The notes under the pieces were generated by a model. The model made no database searches. It was not told the DNA's origin and saw only the letters and a list, made by a program, of their open reading frames with translations. A stretch of 33,246 nucleotides of DNA, from the NCBI GenBank assembly GCA_913041905.1, contig CAJWJQ010000010.1, positions 1-33,246 of the forward strand. The letters are read 5' to 3'. The translations under genes were made by a program, and so were the position numbers. Positions 7,325 through 15,878 of this stretch are shown here, piece by piece (the stretch's first letter is position 1; every line of letters begins with the position of its first letter). The stretch is from GCA-2718845 sp913041905 (lineage in GTDB: Bacteria > Pseudomonadota > Gammaproteobacteria > GCA-002705445 > GCA-002716945).

Positions 7325-9358
7325 ATGAAACAATTTAAACTTGTATCAAACTATAAACCTGCTGGTGATCAACCTACAGCAATAGACTCCTTAATAGATG
7401 GAATTAATAAACATAAAGGTCATCAGACGTTACTAGGTGTTACAGGCTCTGGAAAAACTTTTACTATGGCTAAAATTATAGAAAAGACTAACAAAACAAC
7501 TTTAATTATGGCGCCAAATAAAACATTAGCAGCTCAACTATATTCAGAAATGAGAGATTTTTTCCCTACGAACTCAGTTGAATATTTTGTGTCGTATTAT
7601 GACTATTATCAACCAGAAGCATATGTTCCAGTATCAGATACCTACATAGCAAAGGATGCCTCTTTAAACGAACACATCGAACAAATGAGATTGTCAGCAA
7701 CAAAATCACTTGTTGAGAGAGGAGATGCAATTGTAGTTGCAAGTGTATCAGCAATTTATGGGCTAGGAGACCCAGATACATATTTAAAAATGATTCTTCA
7801 TATCGTGGTAGGCGATATAATAGACAGAAGGACTATTTATAAGAGATTGACTGAATTACAATATGAGAGAAACGATACAGAATTAAGAAGAGGAACGTTT
7901 TCTGTTAAAGGAGAAATAATAGATATATTTCCCGCTGATTCAGAAAAAGAAGCATTAAGGGTAGAGTTATTTGATAAAGAAATAGAGAATTTATATTTAT
8001 TCGACCCATTAACTGGCTCTATTATTAAAAAATTAAAAAGGTTTACGGTATATCCAAAAACTCACTATGTAACTCCGCAAGAAATAATTGATAATGCAAT
8101 TATAGAGATAAAAAAAGAATTAAAAGATCGACTATCTTTCTTTTCTAAAGAAAATAAAGAACTAGAAGCGCAAAGATTGAGAGAAAGAACAGGTCATGAC
8201 TTAGAGATGATGGCTGAAATGGGGTATTGTTCTGGCATAGAGAATTATTCTCGATATATTGCAAATACCAAACCTGGCGAACCACCTCCATGTTTACTTG
8301 ATTATATGCCTCAAGATGGATTAATTATCATTGATGAAAGTCATGTAGGAGTTCCACAAATAGGTGGAATGTATAGAGGAGATAGATCAAGAAAAGAAAC
8401 ATTAGTAGATTACGGATTTAGATTACCTTCAGCTCTTGATAATAGGCCACTGAAATTTGAAGAGTTTACAGGATATAATTTTCAAACAATTTTTGTTTCT
8501 GCTACCCCAGGACCTTATGAAATTGAGAAATCAAGCCGAATAGTAGAGCAAGTAATACGACCAACTGGACTTGTTGACCCAACTGTTACAGTAAAACCAT
8601 CGTCGAATCAAGTAGAAGATGTTTTGTCTGAGATTAATAAGGTTTTAAAAAATAAAAACCGAATATTAATAACAACACTTACCAAAAAAGCAGCAGAAAA
8701 TCTTACAGAGCGTCTTGAAGAATTTGGTATTAGGGTTAGATATTTGCACTCAGACATAAACACCGTTGAAAGAGTAGAAATAATCAGAGACTTAAGATCT
8801 GGAGAGTTTGATGTTCTTGTAGGAATTAATTTATTGCGAGAAGGATTAGATATTCCTGAAGTTGAGTTAGTCGCTATTCTAGATGCAGACACAGAAGGTT
8901 TTTTAAGATCAGATCGTTCTCTTATTCAAACTATTGGTAGAGCAGCAAGAAATATTTCTGGTAGAGTTATTTTATATGGTGATAGAATTACTCCATCAAT
9001 GAAAAAAGCTATCCATGAGACTGAAAGAAGGAGAAAAATACAAGAGAAACATAATAAACTTAATAAAATAAAACCATCCGGCATTAAAAAAGCTATTAAA
9101 GAAACACTTGGTGACGATAACTATATTTCAAATAAAAAATTAGAAAAAATTACACTAATATCTAATATCAAAAAGAAATTTCCAAAAGTTGATGGGAGCA
9201 ATGTTGTTTCAGTTATGAAAGAACTTGAAAAGCAGATGTTTATACATGCTAAAAATTTAGAGTTTGAAAAAGCAGCAAAAATAAGAGACCAGATTTCAAA
9301 TATTCAAGAGAATTTTTTGGATATGCCAAATAGAAATAAGAGGAATAAAAGAACATAG
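7325..9358 (+). CDS. uvrB: Excinuclease ABC subunit B
   Basis: UvrB is the central damage-verifying ATPase of nucleotide excision repair; it is loaded by UvrA and recruits UvrC. The 677-residue protein has the helicase Walker A GVTGSGKT (38-45), the damage-probing beta-hairpin with YYDYYQPEAYVP (91-102), IIIDESHVGVPQIGGMYRGD, FVSATPGPYE, the helicase block VLVGINLLREGLDIPEVELV and QTIGRAARNISGR. The C-terminal UVR domain (about 632-667) contains LEKQMFIHAKNLEFEKAAKI, which binds UvrC. All key motifs are intact. There is no visible SOS box, so damage induction through LexA is not supported here. Confidence 0.97.
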   Translation: MKQFKLVSNYKPAGDQPTAIDSLIDGINKHKGHQTLLGVTGSGKTFTMAKIIEKTNKTTLIMAPNKTLAAQLYSEMRDFFPTNSVEYFVSYYDYYQPEAYVPVSDTYIAKDASLNEHIEQMRLSATKSLVERGDAIVVASVSAIYGLGDPDTYLKMILHIVVGDIIDRRTIYKRLTELQYERNDTELRRGTFSVKGEIIDIFPADSEKEALRVELFDKEIENLYLFDPLTGSIIKKLKRFTVYPKTHYVTPQEIIDNAIIEIKKELKDRLSFFSKENKELEAQRLRERTGHDLEMMAEMGYCSGIENYSRYIANTKPGEPPPCLLDYMPQDGLIIIDESHVGVPQIGGMYRGDRSRKETLVDYGFRLPSALDNRPLKFEEFTGYNFQTIFVSATPGPYEIEKSSRIVEQVIRPTGLVDPTVTVKPSSNQVEDVLSEINKVLKNKNRILITTLTKKAAENLTERLEEFGIRVRYLHSDINTVERVEIIRDLRSGEFDVLVGINLLREGLDIPEVELVAILDADTEGFLRSDRSLIQTIGRAARNISGRVILYGDRITPSMKKAIHETERRRKIQEKHNKLNKIKPSGIKKAIKETLGDDNYISNKKLEKITLISNIKKKFPKVDGSNVVSVMKELEKQMFIHAKNLEFEKAAKIRDQISNIQENFLDMPNRNKRNKRT

Positions 9359-9376
9359 CATGTAAATATATTTGAC

Positions 9377-9405
9377 TTGAGTATAGGCTAACAGCATGTT
9401 AATTT
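9377..9405 (+). promoter_or_regulatory. Possible promoter of tRNA-Val and the thrS operon
   Basis: TTGAGT (9377-9382), 17 bases, then TAATTT (9400-9405) preceded by TGT, giving an extended -10. Initiation near 9412 would be just before the tRNA at 9416. The -10 is a weak match, so this is tentative. Confidence 0.3.
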
Positions 9406-9415
9406 TACATAGCTT

Positions 9416-9489
9416 AGGCGCGTAGCTCAGCTGGTTAGAGCGCCACCTTGACATGGTGGAGGTCGTTGGTTCGAGTCCAATCGTGCCTA
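9416..9489 (+). tRNA. tRNA-Val (anticodon GAC)
   Basis: The acceptor stem AGGCGCG (9416-9422) pairs with CGTGCCT (9482-9488) with one G-T pair; discriminator A is at 9489. The D arm is GCTC/GAGC. The anticodon stem CCACC/GGTGG is perfect, its loop TTGACAT carrying GAC at 9450-9452. The T loop is TTCGAGT. CCA is not encoded. The thrS Shine-Dalgarno begins four bases after the tRNA, so the tRNA is probably cut from a longer transcript that also carries thrS. tRNA-Val directly before thrS is also familiar from pseudomonads. Confidence 0.96.
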
Positions 9490-9500
9490 GATGAGGAATT

Positions 9501-11414
9501 ATGTTTAAAGTAATTATAGAAGATAGAAAATTAGAGGCTAGAGATAATACATCAATAGAAGATTTGATTAAATCTAATTTTGATTATAAAGATATTGTTG
9601 CTGCTAAAATAGATAATGATTTATGTGATTTAAGCGATTTAATTACTTCAGACTGTAATATTGAGTTAATTAAATCATCAGATAACACAGGATTAGAGAT
9701 TATAAGACATACTTGCGCACATCTTTTGGGGCATGCAATAAAACAAATTTATCCTGATACGAAAATGGTTATTGGTCCAGTGATAGATAATGGTTTTTAT
9801 TATGATATCGACATCAAAGAAACAATTTCTGAAAAAGATTTATCCTCAATAGAACTGTTAATGAAAAAACTAGCAAAGAAAAAATATAAAATTATAAGAG
9901 AGGTTGTAACGAAAGATAAAGCTGCGAAAGTATTTAGTGAAAGAAATGAGAATTATAAATTAAAACTTATTAAAGAAATACCTAATAATGAAATAATAGC
10001 AATTTATCATCATGAAGAATATATTGATATGTGTAGAGGCCCTCATTTAACTAATACAAAATTTCTCAATAACTTTAAATTAATGAAAGTTTCAGGATCT
10101 TATTGGAAAGGTGATTCTCAAAATAAGCAATTACAAAGAATTTATGGTACAGCATGGAACTCTAAAGAGTCACTTCAAAACTACCTTGAAAAATTAACTG
10201 AGGCAGAGAAAAGAGACCATAGAAAATTAGGGCAAAAATTAGATCTCTTTCATTTCCAAGAAGAATCACCTGGCATGGTGTTCTGGCATAATAATGGTTG
10301 GACTTTATTTAATACTATCAAAAATTTTATTACTAATTATCTTATTGATAATGATTATGAAATAATAAATACTCCTCAAATTTTAGATAAATCGTTATGG
10401 AAAAAATCAGGGCATTTAGATAAATTTTCAGATTTAATTTTTGACGTTTCGTCAGAAAATAAAGAATATGCAATTAAACCCATGAGTTGCCCAGGACACA
10501 TACAAATTTACAACCAAGGATTAAAAAGTTATAAAGATCTCCCTATCAAATTTGCAGAATTTGGTAAAGTACATAGAAACGAACCTTCAGGAACTTTGCA
10601 TGGCTTGATGAGAATAAGAGCATTTACACAAGATGACGCTCATATATTTTGTACATCTGAACAAATTGAAAAAGAAATAAATAAATTAATCAAAAATATT
10701 TATGAAATATATAAAATTTTTGGCTTTGAAGAAATAAAAATAGAGCTATCAACAAGACCTAAGGACAGAGTTGGCAGCGATGAAATATGGGATAAATCAG
10801 AAAGTGCGCTTAAATCAGCATTAAATAGCAATGACATTGATTGGCTAATAAATGAAGGAGATGGCGCATTTTATGGTCCAAAGATTGATTTTTCATTAAC
10901 CGATTCACTTGATAGAGTTTGGCAATTAGGAACGATACAGCTAGATTTTTCAATGCCATCTCGTCTTGGTGCAAATTATATAGGTTCAAAGGGTAATAAA
11001 ATCGCACCTGTTATGATTCATAGAGCAATTCTAGGGTCTTTAGAACGTTTTGTGGGAATACTAATAGAAGAATATTCTGGCAATCTACCTTTATGGTTAT
11101 CTCCTGTTCACGTAACAATACTAAATATTACAGAAAACCAGGAAAGTTATTGTTTAGAAATCTTAAAAAGACTAAAAAAATCTAAAATTAAGTCAAATAT
11201 GGATTTACGAAATGAAAAGATAGGTTATAAAATAAGAGAACATACTATGTTAAGAACTCCATATTTATTAGTTGTTGGAGACAAAGAGTTAGAAAGTGGT
11301 AAAATATCAGTTAGAACTAGACTTGGAGATGATCTAGGAGAGATGAGTGTTGAAAATCTTATCAAAATGATAGAAACTCTTGTAGACAAGAGAAGCATTA
11401 ATTTAACTATTTAG
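9501..11414 (+). CDS. thrS: Threonine-tRNA ligase
   Basis: ThrRS charges tRNA-Thr and edits mischarged serine. All domains are present in 637 residues: TGS domain (about 1-61), editing domain with the HTCAH metal-type motif (70-74) and MCRGPH (177-182), catalytic core with SYWKGDSQNKQLQRIYGTAW, the zinc ligand in KPMSCPGH (Cys330), motif 2 region RNEPSGTLHGLMRIRAFTQDD, WQLGTIQLDFSMPSRL and motif 3 PVMIHRAILGSLERF, then an anticodon-binding domain (about 535-637). ATG 9501 has GAGG at 9493-9496. It leads the thrS-infC-rpmI-rplT group. I looked for an E. coli-like leader operator before thrS, but the tRNA leaves only 11 bases. Confidence 0.97.
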   Translation: MFKVIIEDRKLEARDNTSIEDLIKSNFDYKDIVAAKIDNDLCDLSDLITSDCNIELIKSSDNTGLEIIRHTCAHLLGHAIKQIYPDTKMVIGPVIDNGFYYDIDIKETISEKDLSSIELLMKKLAKKKYKIIREVVTKDKAAKVFSERNENYKLKLIKEIPNNEIIAIYHHEEYIDMCRGPHLTNTKFLNNFKLMKVSGSYWKGDSQNKQLQRIYGTAWNSKESLQNYLEKLTEAEKRDHRKLGQKLDLFHFQEESPGMVFWHNNGWTLFNTIKNFITNYLIDNDYEIINTPQILDKSLWKKSGHLDKFSDLIFDVSSENKEYAIKPMSCPGHIQIYNQGLKSYKDLPIKFAEFGKVHRNEPSGTLHGLMRIRAFTQDDAHIFCTSEQIEKEINKLIKNIYEIYKIFGFEEIKIELSTRPKDRVGSDEIWDKSESALKSALNSNDIDWLINEGDGAFYGPKIDFSLTDSLDRVWQLGTIQLDFSMPSRLGANYIGSKGNKIAPVMIHRAILGSLERFVGILIEEYSGNLPLWLSPVHVTILNITENQESYCLEILKRLKKSKIKSNMDLRNEKIGYKIREHTMLRTPYLLVVGDKELESGKISVRTRLGDDLGEMSVENLIKMIETLVDKRSINLTI

Positions 11415-11426
11415 GAGAATATAATA
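11413..11426 (+). promoter_or_regulatory. infC ribosome binding site with AUA start codon
   Basis: AGGAG at 11413-11417 overlaps the thrS stop codon and is spaced six bases from an in-frame ATA at 11424-11426. The first ATG of this frame, at 11448, has AAGG touching it with no spacer. infC starts at a rare AUU/AUC/AUA-type codon in many bacteria so that IF3, which rejects such codons, limits its own synthesis; this site fits that scheme. Confidence 0.7.
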
Positions 11427-11939
11427 GCAAACAATAAAAGACTAAGGATGAATTCTAGGATAAATGTTCAAGAGGTCAGACTCATTGCATCAAATGGAGA
11501 CCAAGTGGGCGTCGTAGAAACAGTTAAAGCATTAGAATTAGCAAAAAACGAAGATTTAGATTTGGTTGAAATAGTTCCTAATCAAAAGCCACCCGTATGT
11601 AGAATAATGGACTACGGAAAATATAAATTTGAGCAATCAAAAAAAGCACATTCAGCAAAGAAAAAACAAAAAATAACTCAGGTAAAAGAGATAAAATTTA
11701 GACCTAATACTGAGGAAGCAGATTATCAGGTTAAACTTAAGAGTTTAATTAAATTTTTAACTGGTGGAGATAAAGCTAAAATTACGATGCGTTTTAGAGG
11801 TCGTGAAATAGCTCACCAAGTAATAGGTAGAGATTTCCTTGATAGGATTCAAAAAGATCTTGATGAATACGGGATTGTAGAACAAATACCTTCATTTGAA
11901 GGTAGACAAATGGTAATGGTGATGGCGCCAAAAAAATAA
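11424..11939 (+). CDS. infC: Translation initiation factor IF-3
   Basis: IF-3 binds the 30S subunit, prevents premature joining of the 50S subunit and checks the start codon and initiator tRNA. From the ATA start the protein has 171 residues, begins ANNKRLRMNSRINVQEVRLI and shows the N-domain (about 10-80), with DLVEIVPNQKPPVCRIMDYG followed by KYKFEQSKK, a lysine-rich linker, and the C-domain with KEIKFRPNTEEADYQVKL, KITMRFRGREIAHQVIGRDF and the GRQMVMVMAPKK end. Starting at ATG 11448 instead would drop eight residues. The strong Shine-Dalgarno positioned for ATA and the known habit of infC to use non-AUG starts decide the choice. N-terminal peptide data would settle it. Confidence 0.93.
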   Translation: MANNKRLRMNSRINVQEVRLIASNGDQVGVVETVKALELAKNEDLDLVEIVPNQKPPVCRIMDYGKYKFEQSKKAHSAKKKQKITQVKEIKFRPNTEEADYQVKLKSLIKFLTGGDKAKITMRFRGREIAHQVIGRDFLDRIQKDLDEYGIVEQIPSFEGRQMVMVMAPKK

Positions 11940-12005
11940 ATTATGTATAAAATATATAATTACTGTATACTTGTAACGTTTTTAGTCTGATAATAAGAGG
12001 AACAT

Positions 12006-12200
12006 ATGCCAAAGATGAAAAGCAATAGAGGTGCTGCCAAAAGATTTTCAAAAACGCCATCAGGTGAAATGAAAAGAGCACAGTCGCATCGTAGACATAT
12101 TTTGACTAAGAAAAGCACCAAAAGGAAAAGACATTTAAGAGATGATATGGTGGTAAGTAAAGCTGACAAAGCTTTAGTAAAAAGAATGTTACCGTATTAG
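12006..12200 (+). CDS. rpmI: 50S ribosomal protein L35
   Basis: A small basic large-subunit protein of 64 residues. MPKMKSNRGAAKRFSKTPSG at the start and the end KADKALVKRMLPY are typical, with RAQSHRRHILTKKSTKRKRH in between. AGAGGA lies six to ten bases before ATG 12006. The 66-base gap from infC contains a perfect TATAAT at 11955-11960 and a TATACT at 11966-11971 without good -35 boxes, so an internal promoter is possible but unproven. Confidence 0.96.
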   Translation: MPKMKSNRGAAKRFSKTPSGEMKRAQSHRRHILTKKSTKRKRHLRDDMVVSKADKALVKRMLPY

Positions 12201-12212
12201 GAAGGAGTAAAA

Positions 12213-12566
12213 ATGGCCCGTGTAAAGCGTAGTGTTGTAGCACATTCAAAACATAAAAAAATTTTAAAACTTGCGAAAGGATATAAAGGAGCAAGAAGTA
12301 AAGTTTTTAGGGTTGCTAAACAAGCAGTAATTAAAGCTGGACAATATGCATATAGAGATCGCAAACAAAAGAAAAGGCAATTTAGATCGCTTTGGATATC
12401 TAAAATTAATGCGGCGGCAAGACTAAATAATATGTCATACAGTCAATTTATATATCAGCTTAAAAAATCAGATGTAAATATAAATAGAAAAATGCTTGCT
12501 GATTTAGCTCTTAATCATGCTGAAAGTTTTTCAGCAATCATAAATTCTTTAACTACACAAAAATAA
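12213..12566 (+). CDS. rplT: 50S ribosomal protein L20
   Basis: L20 is needed for early large-subunit assembly and in E. coli represses its own operon by binding the rpmI leader. The 117-residue sequence is canonical: ARVKRSVVAHSKHKKILKLA, KGYKGARSKVFRVAKQAVIK, AYRDRKQKKRQFRSLWISKI, NAAARLNNMSYSQFI and NRKMLADLA. A strong GGAAGGAG precedes ATG 12213, only 12 bases after rpmI. Whether the E. coli-type pseudoknot control exists cannot be judged here. Confidence 0.97.
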   Translation: MARVKRSVVAHSKHKKILKLAKGYKGARSKVFRVAKQAVIKAGQYAYRDRKQKKRQFRSLWISKINAAARLNNMSYSQFIYQLKKSDVNINRKMLADLALNHAESFSAIINSLTTQK

Positions 12567-12572
12567 TAGTTA

Positions 12573-13553
12573 TTGCCTGTGCAAAAAAAATATTCTTCAC
12601 TAATATCAGAACTTAGAGAAAAATTAAAAGATTGTAATACAACTCATGATTTAGTAAATATCAAATCTGAATATCTTGGAAAAAATGGTTATATCACAAA
12701 TGAATTCTCTAAATTGAGAAATGCGCAAGAATCTGAAAAGAAAAAATTAGGAAAAGAATTAAATATTCTAAAATCTCAAGCACATGATATTATTTTAAAT
12801 ACAAATATTATAAATAATAAAACAAAGGAAAGGTTTGTTGATGTTACCTTGCCAGGTAAAAATGTATGTGTAGGATCTAGACATCCAATATCAATAACAA
12901 TAAATGAAATAACAAAAATTTTAGAGTCTCATGGGTTTACACCTGTTACAGGGGTAGAGGTAGAAAATGAATATTATAACTTTGAGGCGCTTAATATACC
13001 AGAATCGCACCCCGCAAGAGATATGCACGATACATTTTATGTTTTGGAAGATAAATTATTAAGAACTCATACTTCTTCGGTTCAAATACACACAATGTTA
13101 AATAAAAGTGCACCACTTAAAATAATGACCCCTGGAAAAGTTTATAGATGTGATTCTGACCCAACTCATTCGCCAATGTTTCATCAAATTGAAGGACTTT
13201 ATATAGATAAAGGTATAAATTTTTGCCATTTAAAAGGAACATTGATTGCATTTATAGACGAATATTTTGGAAAAAAAATGGAAATTAGGTTTAGACCTTC
13301 ATATTTTCCGTTTACTGAACCATCGGCAGAGATTGATATTAAATTTAAAGGTAAATGGCTAGAAGTGCTTGGTTGCGGTATGGTGCACCACAATGTACTT
13401 AAAAATGTAAATATTAATCCTAAGCAATTTTCAGGTTTTGCCTTTGGACTTGGAATTGAAAGATTAGCGATGTTAAAATATGGCATAACAGATTTAAGAA
13501 TGTTTTTTGAAAATGATATTTCTTTCTTAAGCCAATTTGAAAGAGCTGAATAA
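12573..13553 (+). CDS. pheS: Phenylalanine-tRNA ligase alpha subunit
   Basis: PheS carries the catalytic site of the alpha2-beta2 PheRS. The N-terminal coiled-coil (about 5-85) is followed by the class II core: GSRHPISITINEI, SHPARDMHDTFYV, LLRTHTSSVQIHTM, KVYRCDSDPTHSPMFHQIEG, FRPSYFPFTEPSAEIDI, LEVLGCGMVHHNVL and motif 3 GFAFGLGIERLAMLKYGI. Its 326 residues match E. coli (327). Two non-ATG starts are possible: TTG 12573 (used here) and GTG 12579; the first in-frame ATG would be deep in the domain. The gap to rplT is only six bases and the pheT start follows one base after the stop. Confidence 0.96.
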   Translation: MPVQKKYSSLISELREKLKDCNTTHDLVNIKSEYLGKNGYITNEFSKLRNAQESEKKKLGKELNILKSQAHDIILNTNIINNKTKERFVDVTLPGKNVCVGSRHPISITINEITKILESHGFTPVTGVEVENEYYNFEALNIPESHPARDMHDTFYVLEDKLLRTHTSSVQIHTMLNKSAPLKIMTPGKVYRCDSDPTHSPMFHQIEGLYIDKGINFCHLKGTLIAFIDEYFGKKMEIRFRPSYFPFTEPSAEIDIKFKGKWLEVLGCGMVHHNVLKNVNINPKQFSGFAFGLGIERLAMLKYGITDLRMFFENDISFLSQFERAE

Positions 13554-13554
13554 T

Positions 13555-15576
13555 ATGAAGATTAGTGGAAACTGGCTAAAAGAATTTATACCCAATATTA
13601 AAATAAATGATAAATTAACCTATAACCTAACATCATTAGGGCTTGAGGTTTCATCAGTTGTTAAGCATAAAGGAGATTTAATAATTGATATTGACATGAC
13701 TCCAAATCGGGCTGATTGTCTTTCAATGCTAGGCATAGCAAGAGACTTGAGCGCTGTTTATAATAAAAAAATAATTTTTCCCAAAATTGCTAATCTTAAA
13801 ATTACTCCATCAAAAAAGTTTATAAATAAGATCGATAAAAAAATATGCGGATCATATGGAGCGCTAGTATTACATGGTGTTGATAATACTATTAAGACAC
13901 CAAACATTATTGCTGAACGACTTAATAAATGTGGTATATCAAAAGTTAATTTTATTGTAGATATCCTAAATTACGTAATGATTGAAGTAGGACAGCCTAT
14001 GCATGCTTTTGACCTTGATAAAATTAATAGATTAATTAATGTTAGATACGCTAAAGCTAATGAAAAAATAAATGCCTTGGATGGCGTTAAATATACTTTA
14101 AATAAAAATATACCCGTAATAGCTGATGATAATAAAATACAAGCTATAGCAGGAATTATAGGAGGCGACTATTCTTCTATTAATTTAAAAACGCAAAACG
14201 TGATAATAGAATCTGCATTTTTTACACCAACAGTTATAAGAAAGGCGGCAAAATTATTTAGATTGCAAACTGACGCATCATATAGATTTGAGAGAGGAGT
14301 TGACCCTTGTTTAAATAATATTGCCGCTGGACGAGTTTTATATTTAATGAAAAAATATAGCAATGTAAAAAACTATCAATATAACCTAACCACAAACAAA
14401 GAGCTTATAAAAAAATATAACCATGTAATCAATGTAAAATATAATTTCTTTGATGAGTCTTTAGGGGTACAAATCTCAAGAAATTTTATTAAAAAAACTT
14501 TTAAACTATTAGAATTTAACCCAATCTCTTATAATGATAAAATACGTTTGACAATACCTAGCCATAGATTTGACATTAAAATTGAGCAAGATCTAGTAGA
14601 AGAGATAGCAAGAGTATATGGGTATGATAATTTTGAACCAGCATTGCCACATAATATTTTTAAAATTAACAAGGACCATTCAATATTTTCAGAAAACATC
14701 ATTAATGGGTTAGTTTCTAGAGGGTTTAATGAAATAATTAGCTTTAGCTTTTTACCAAAAAACTCCCAACTCTCTACAAATAGTATTTCAGATATTATTA
14801 AGATAAAAAATCCAATTTCAGAAGATAAATCTGAGTTAAGAGCATCAATGGTTCACAGCATGATTAGAGCTTATAAATATAATGTTAGTAGGCAGAATAC
14901 AAATATAAAAATTTTTGAAATTGGCAAGATATATAATTTTGTTAAACCAAAGAAGATAAAAGAAAATAATATTTTGTCTGGAATAATCTCAGGGATTAAT
15001 GCAGAAAATAATTTAAAAAGCGATCAAGAAAACCTGTCCTTCCTTGATTTGAAAGGTCATTTACAAAGGATTATTCCAAATATTACTTTTAAACCATATA
15101 AAAACATTAAACATTTAAATAAATTTTGCCAAGCCACATTATATCAAGGCAAGCATACTATAGGATATTGCGGTGAAATATCTCAAAATCTGTATTCAGA
15201 GTATGGGATAAATAATAATCTATATTATTTTGAGATTTTCACAGATTCTATTAATAATGTAATAGATACTAAATATAAGAAATTTTCTATATACCCTAAA
15301 ATTAAGAGAGATTTAACTATTTTAGTTGATGATAAAATTTATGTGCAAGATATAATAGATATTATAGGAGAAAAATCTTTTAACTATATGATAAATAGTA
15401 AAATAAGAGATATATTCTATAACAAGAAAGAGTTTGGAGATAACATAAAGAGCATAACCTTAGAATTTATATTTCAAGATTGTAATAGTACCTTGACTGA
15501 CAATACGGTAAATACAGAAATGGATAAAATATTAAGCCTTATTAAGAAACATTTTAATGCTCAAGTTAGGACGTAA
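13555..15576 (+). CDS. pheT: Phenylalanine-tRNA ligase beta subunit, lacking the EMAP-like OB domain
   Basis: PheT pairs with PheS, binds tRNA-Phe and edits tyrosine. The 673 residues are about 120 fewer than in E. coli (795). The shortening has a single visible place: the family's opening MKISGNWLKEFI...LGLEVSSV (1-35) jumps almost at once to IDIDMTPNRADCLSMLGIAR (44-63). In E. coli about 110 residues of EMAP-II-like tRNA-binding OB fold lie there. The remaining parts are present: B3/B4 editing domain (NYVMIEVGQPMHAFDLDKI, DASYRFERGVDP), B5 region (TIPSHRFDIKIEQDLVEEIA), the catalytic-like core, and the C-terminal FDX-ACB anticodon domain (YPKIKRDLTILVDDKI to the end). ATG 13555 gives the canonical N-terminus. 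An in-frame TTG at 13537 inside pheS is unlikely. Confidence 0.95.
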   Translation: MKISGNWLKEFIPNIKINDKLTYNLTSLGLEVSSVVKHKGDLIIDIDMTPNRADCLSMLGIARDLSAVYNKKIIFPKIANLKITPSKKFINKIDKKICGSYGALVLHGVDNTIKTPNIIAERLNKCGISKVNFIVDILNYVMIEVGQPMHAFDLDKINRLINVRYAKANEKINALDGVKYTLNKNIPVIADDNKIQAIAGIIGGDYSSINLKTQNVIIESAFFTPTVIRKAAKLFRLQTDASYRFERGVDPCLNNIAAGRVLYLMKKYSNVKNYQYNLTTNKELIKKYNHVINVKYNFFDESLGVQISRNFIKKTFKLLEFNPISYNDKIRLTIPSHRFDIKIEQDLVEEIARVYGYDNFEPALPHNIFKINKDHSIFSENIINGLVSRGFNEIISFSFLPKNSQLSTNSISDIIKIKNPISEDKSELRASMVHSMIRAYKYNVSRQNTNIKIFEIGKIYNFVKPKKIKENNILSGIISGINAENNLKSDQENLSFLDLKGHLQRIIPNITFKPYKNIKHLNKFCQATLYQGKHTIGYCGEISQNLYSEYGINNNLYYFEIFTDSINNVIDTKYKKFSIYPKIKRDLTILVDDKIYVQDIIDIIGEKSFNYMINSKIRDIFYNKKEFGDNIKSITLEFIFQDCNSTLTDNTVNTEMDKILSLIKKHFNAQVRT

Positions 15577-15578
15577 GC

Positions 15579-15878
15579 ATGACAATAACAAAGAATTCAT
15601 TAGTAGAGATTATTCACAATGAAGTAGGTTTAAATAAAAGAGAAGCTAGGGAATTTATAGAAGAATTTTTTGAATCAATTAAATCAGGATTGGAAGCTGG
15701 TTACGATATAAAAATATCTGGCTTTGGTAATTTTGTATTAAGAGACAAAAAATCAAGACCAGGAAGAAATCCTAAAACTGGAGAGGATGTAACAATAAGC
15801 GAAAGGAGAGTTGTAACTTTTAAATCAGGGTTAAAGCTTAAGAATAAATTAGAAGCATATGATGGAAAGCCAGATTAA
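15579..15878 (+). CDS. ihfA: Integration host factor subunit alpha
   Basis: IHF-alpha dimerises with IHF-beta to bend DNA sharply at specific sites, acting in replication initiation, recombination and transcription. Length 99 equals E. coli IhfA. GLNKREAREFIEEFFESIK (about 17-35), ISGFGNFVLRDKKSRPGRNP with KTGEDVTISERRVVTFK on the beta arm (about 44-85) are diagnostic, including the proline that intercalates in the minor groove. Placement right after pheT and before a MerR-type gene is the standard gammaproteobacterial ihfA context and separates it from HU and IHF-beta. The next gene overlaps its end by 20 bases. Confidence 0.96.
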   Translation: MTITKNSLVEIIHNEVGLNKREAREFIEEFFESIKSGLEAGYDIKISGFGNFVLRDKKSRPGRNPKTGEDVTISERRVVTFKSGLKLKNKLEAYDGKPD

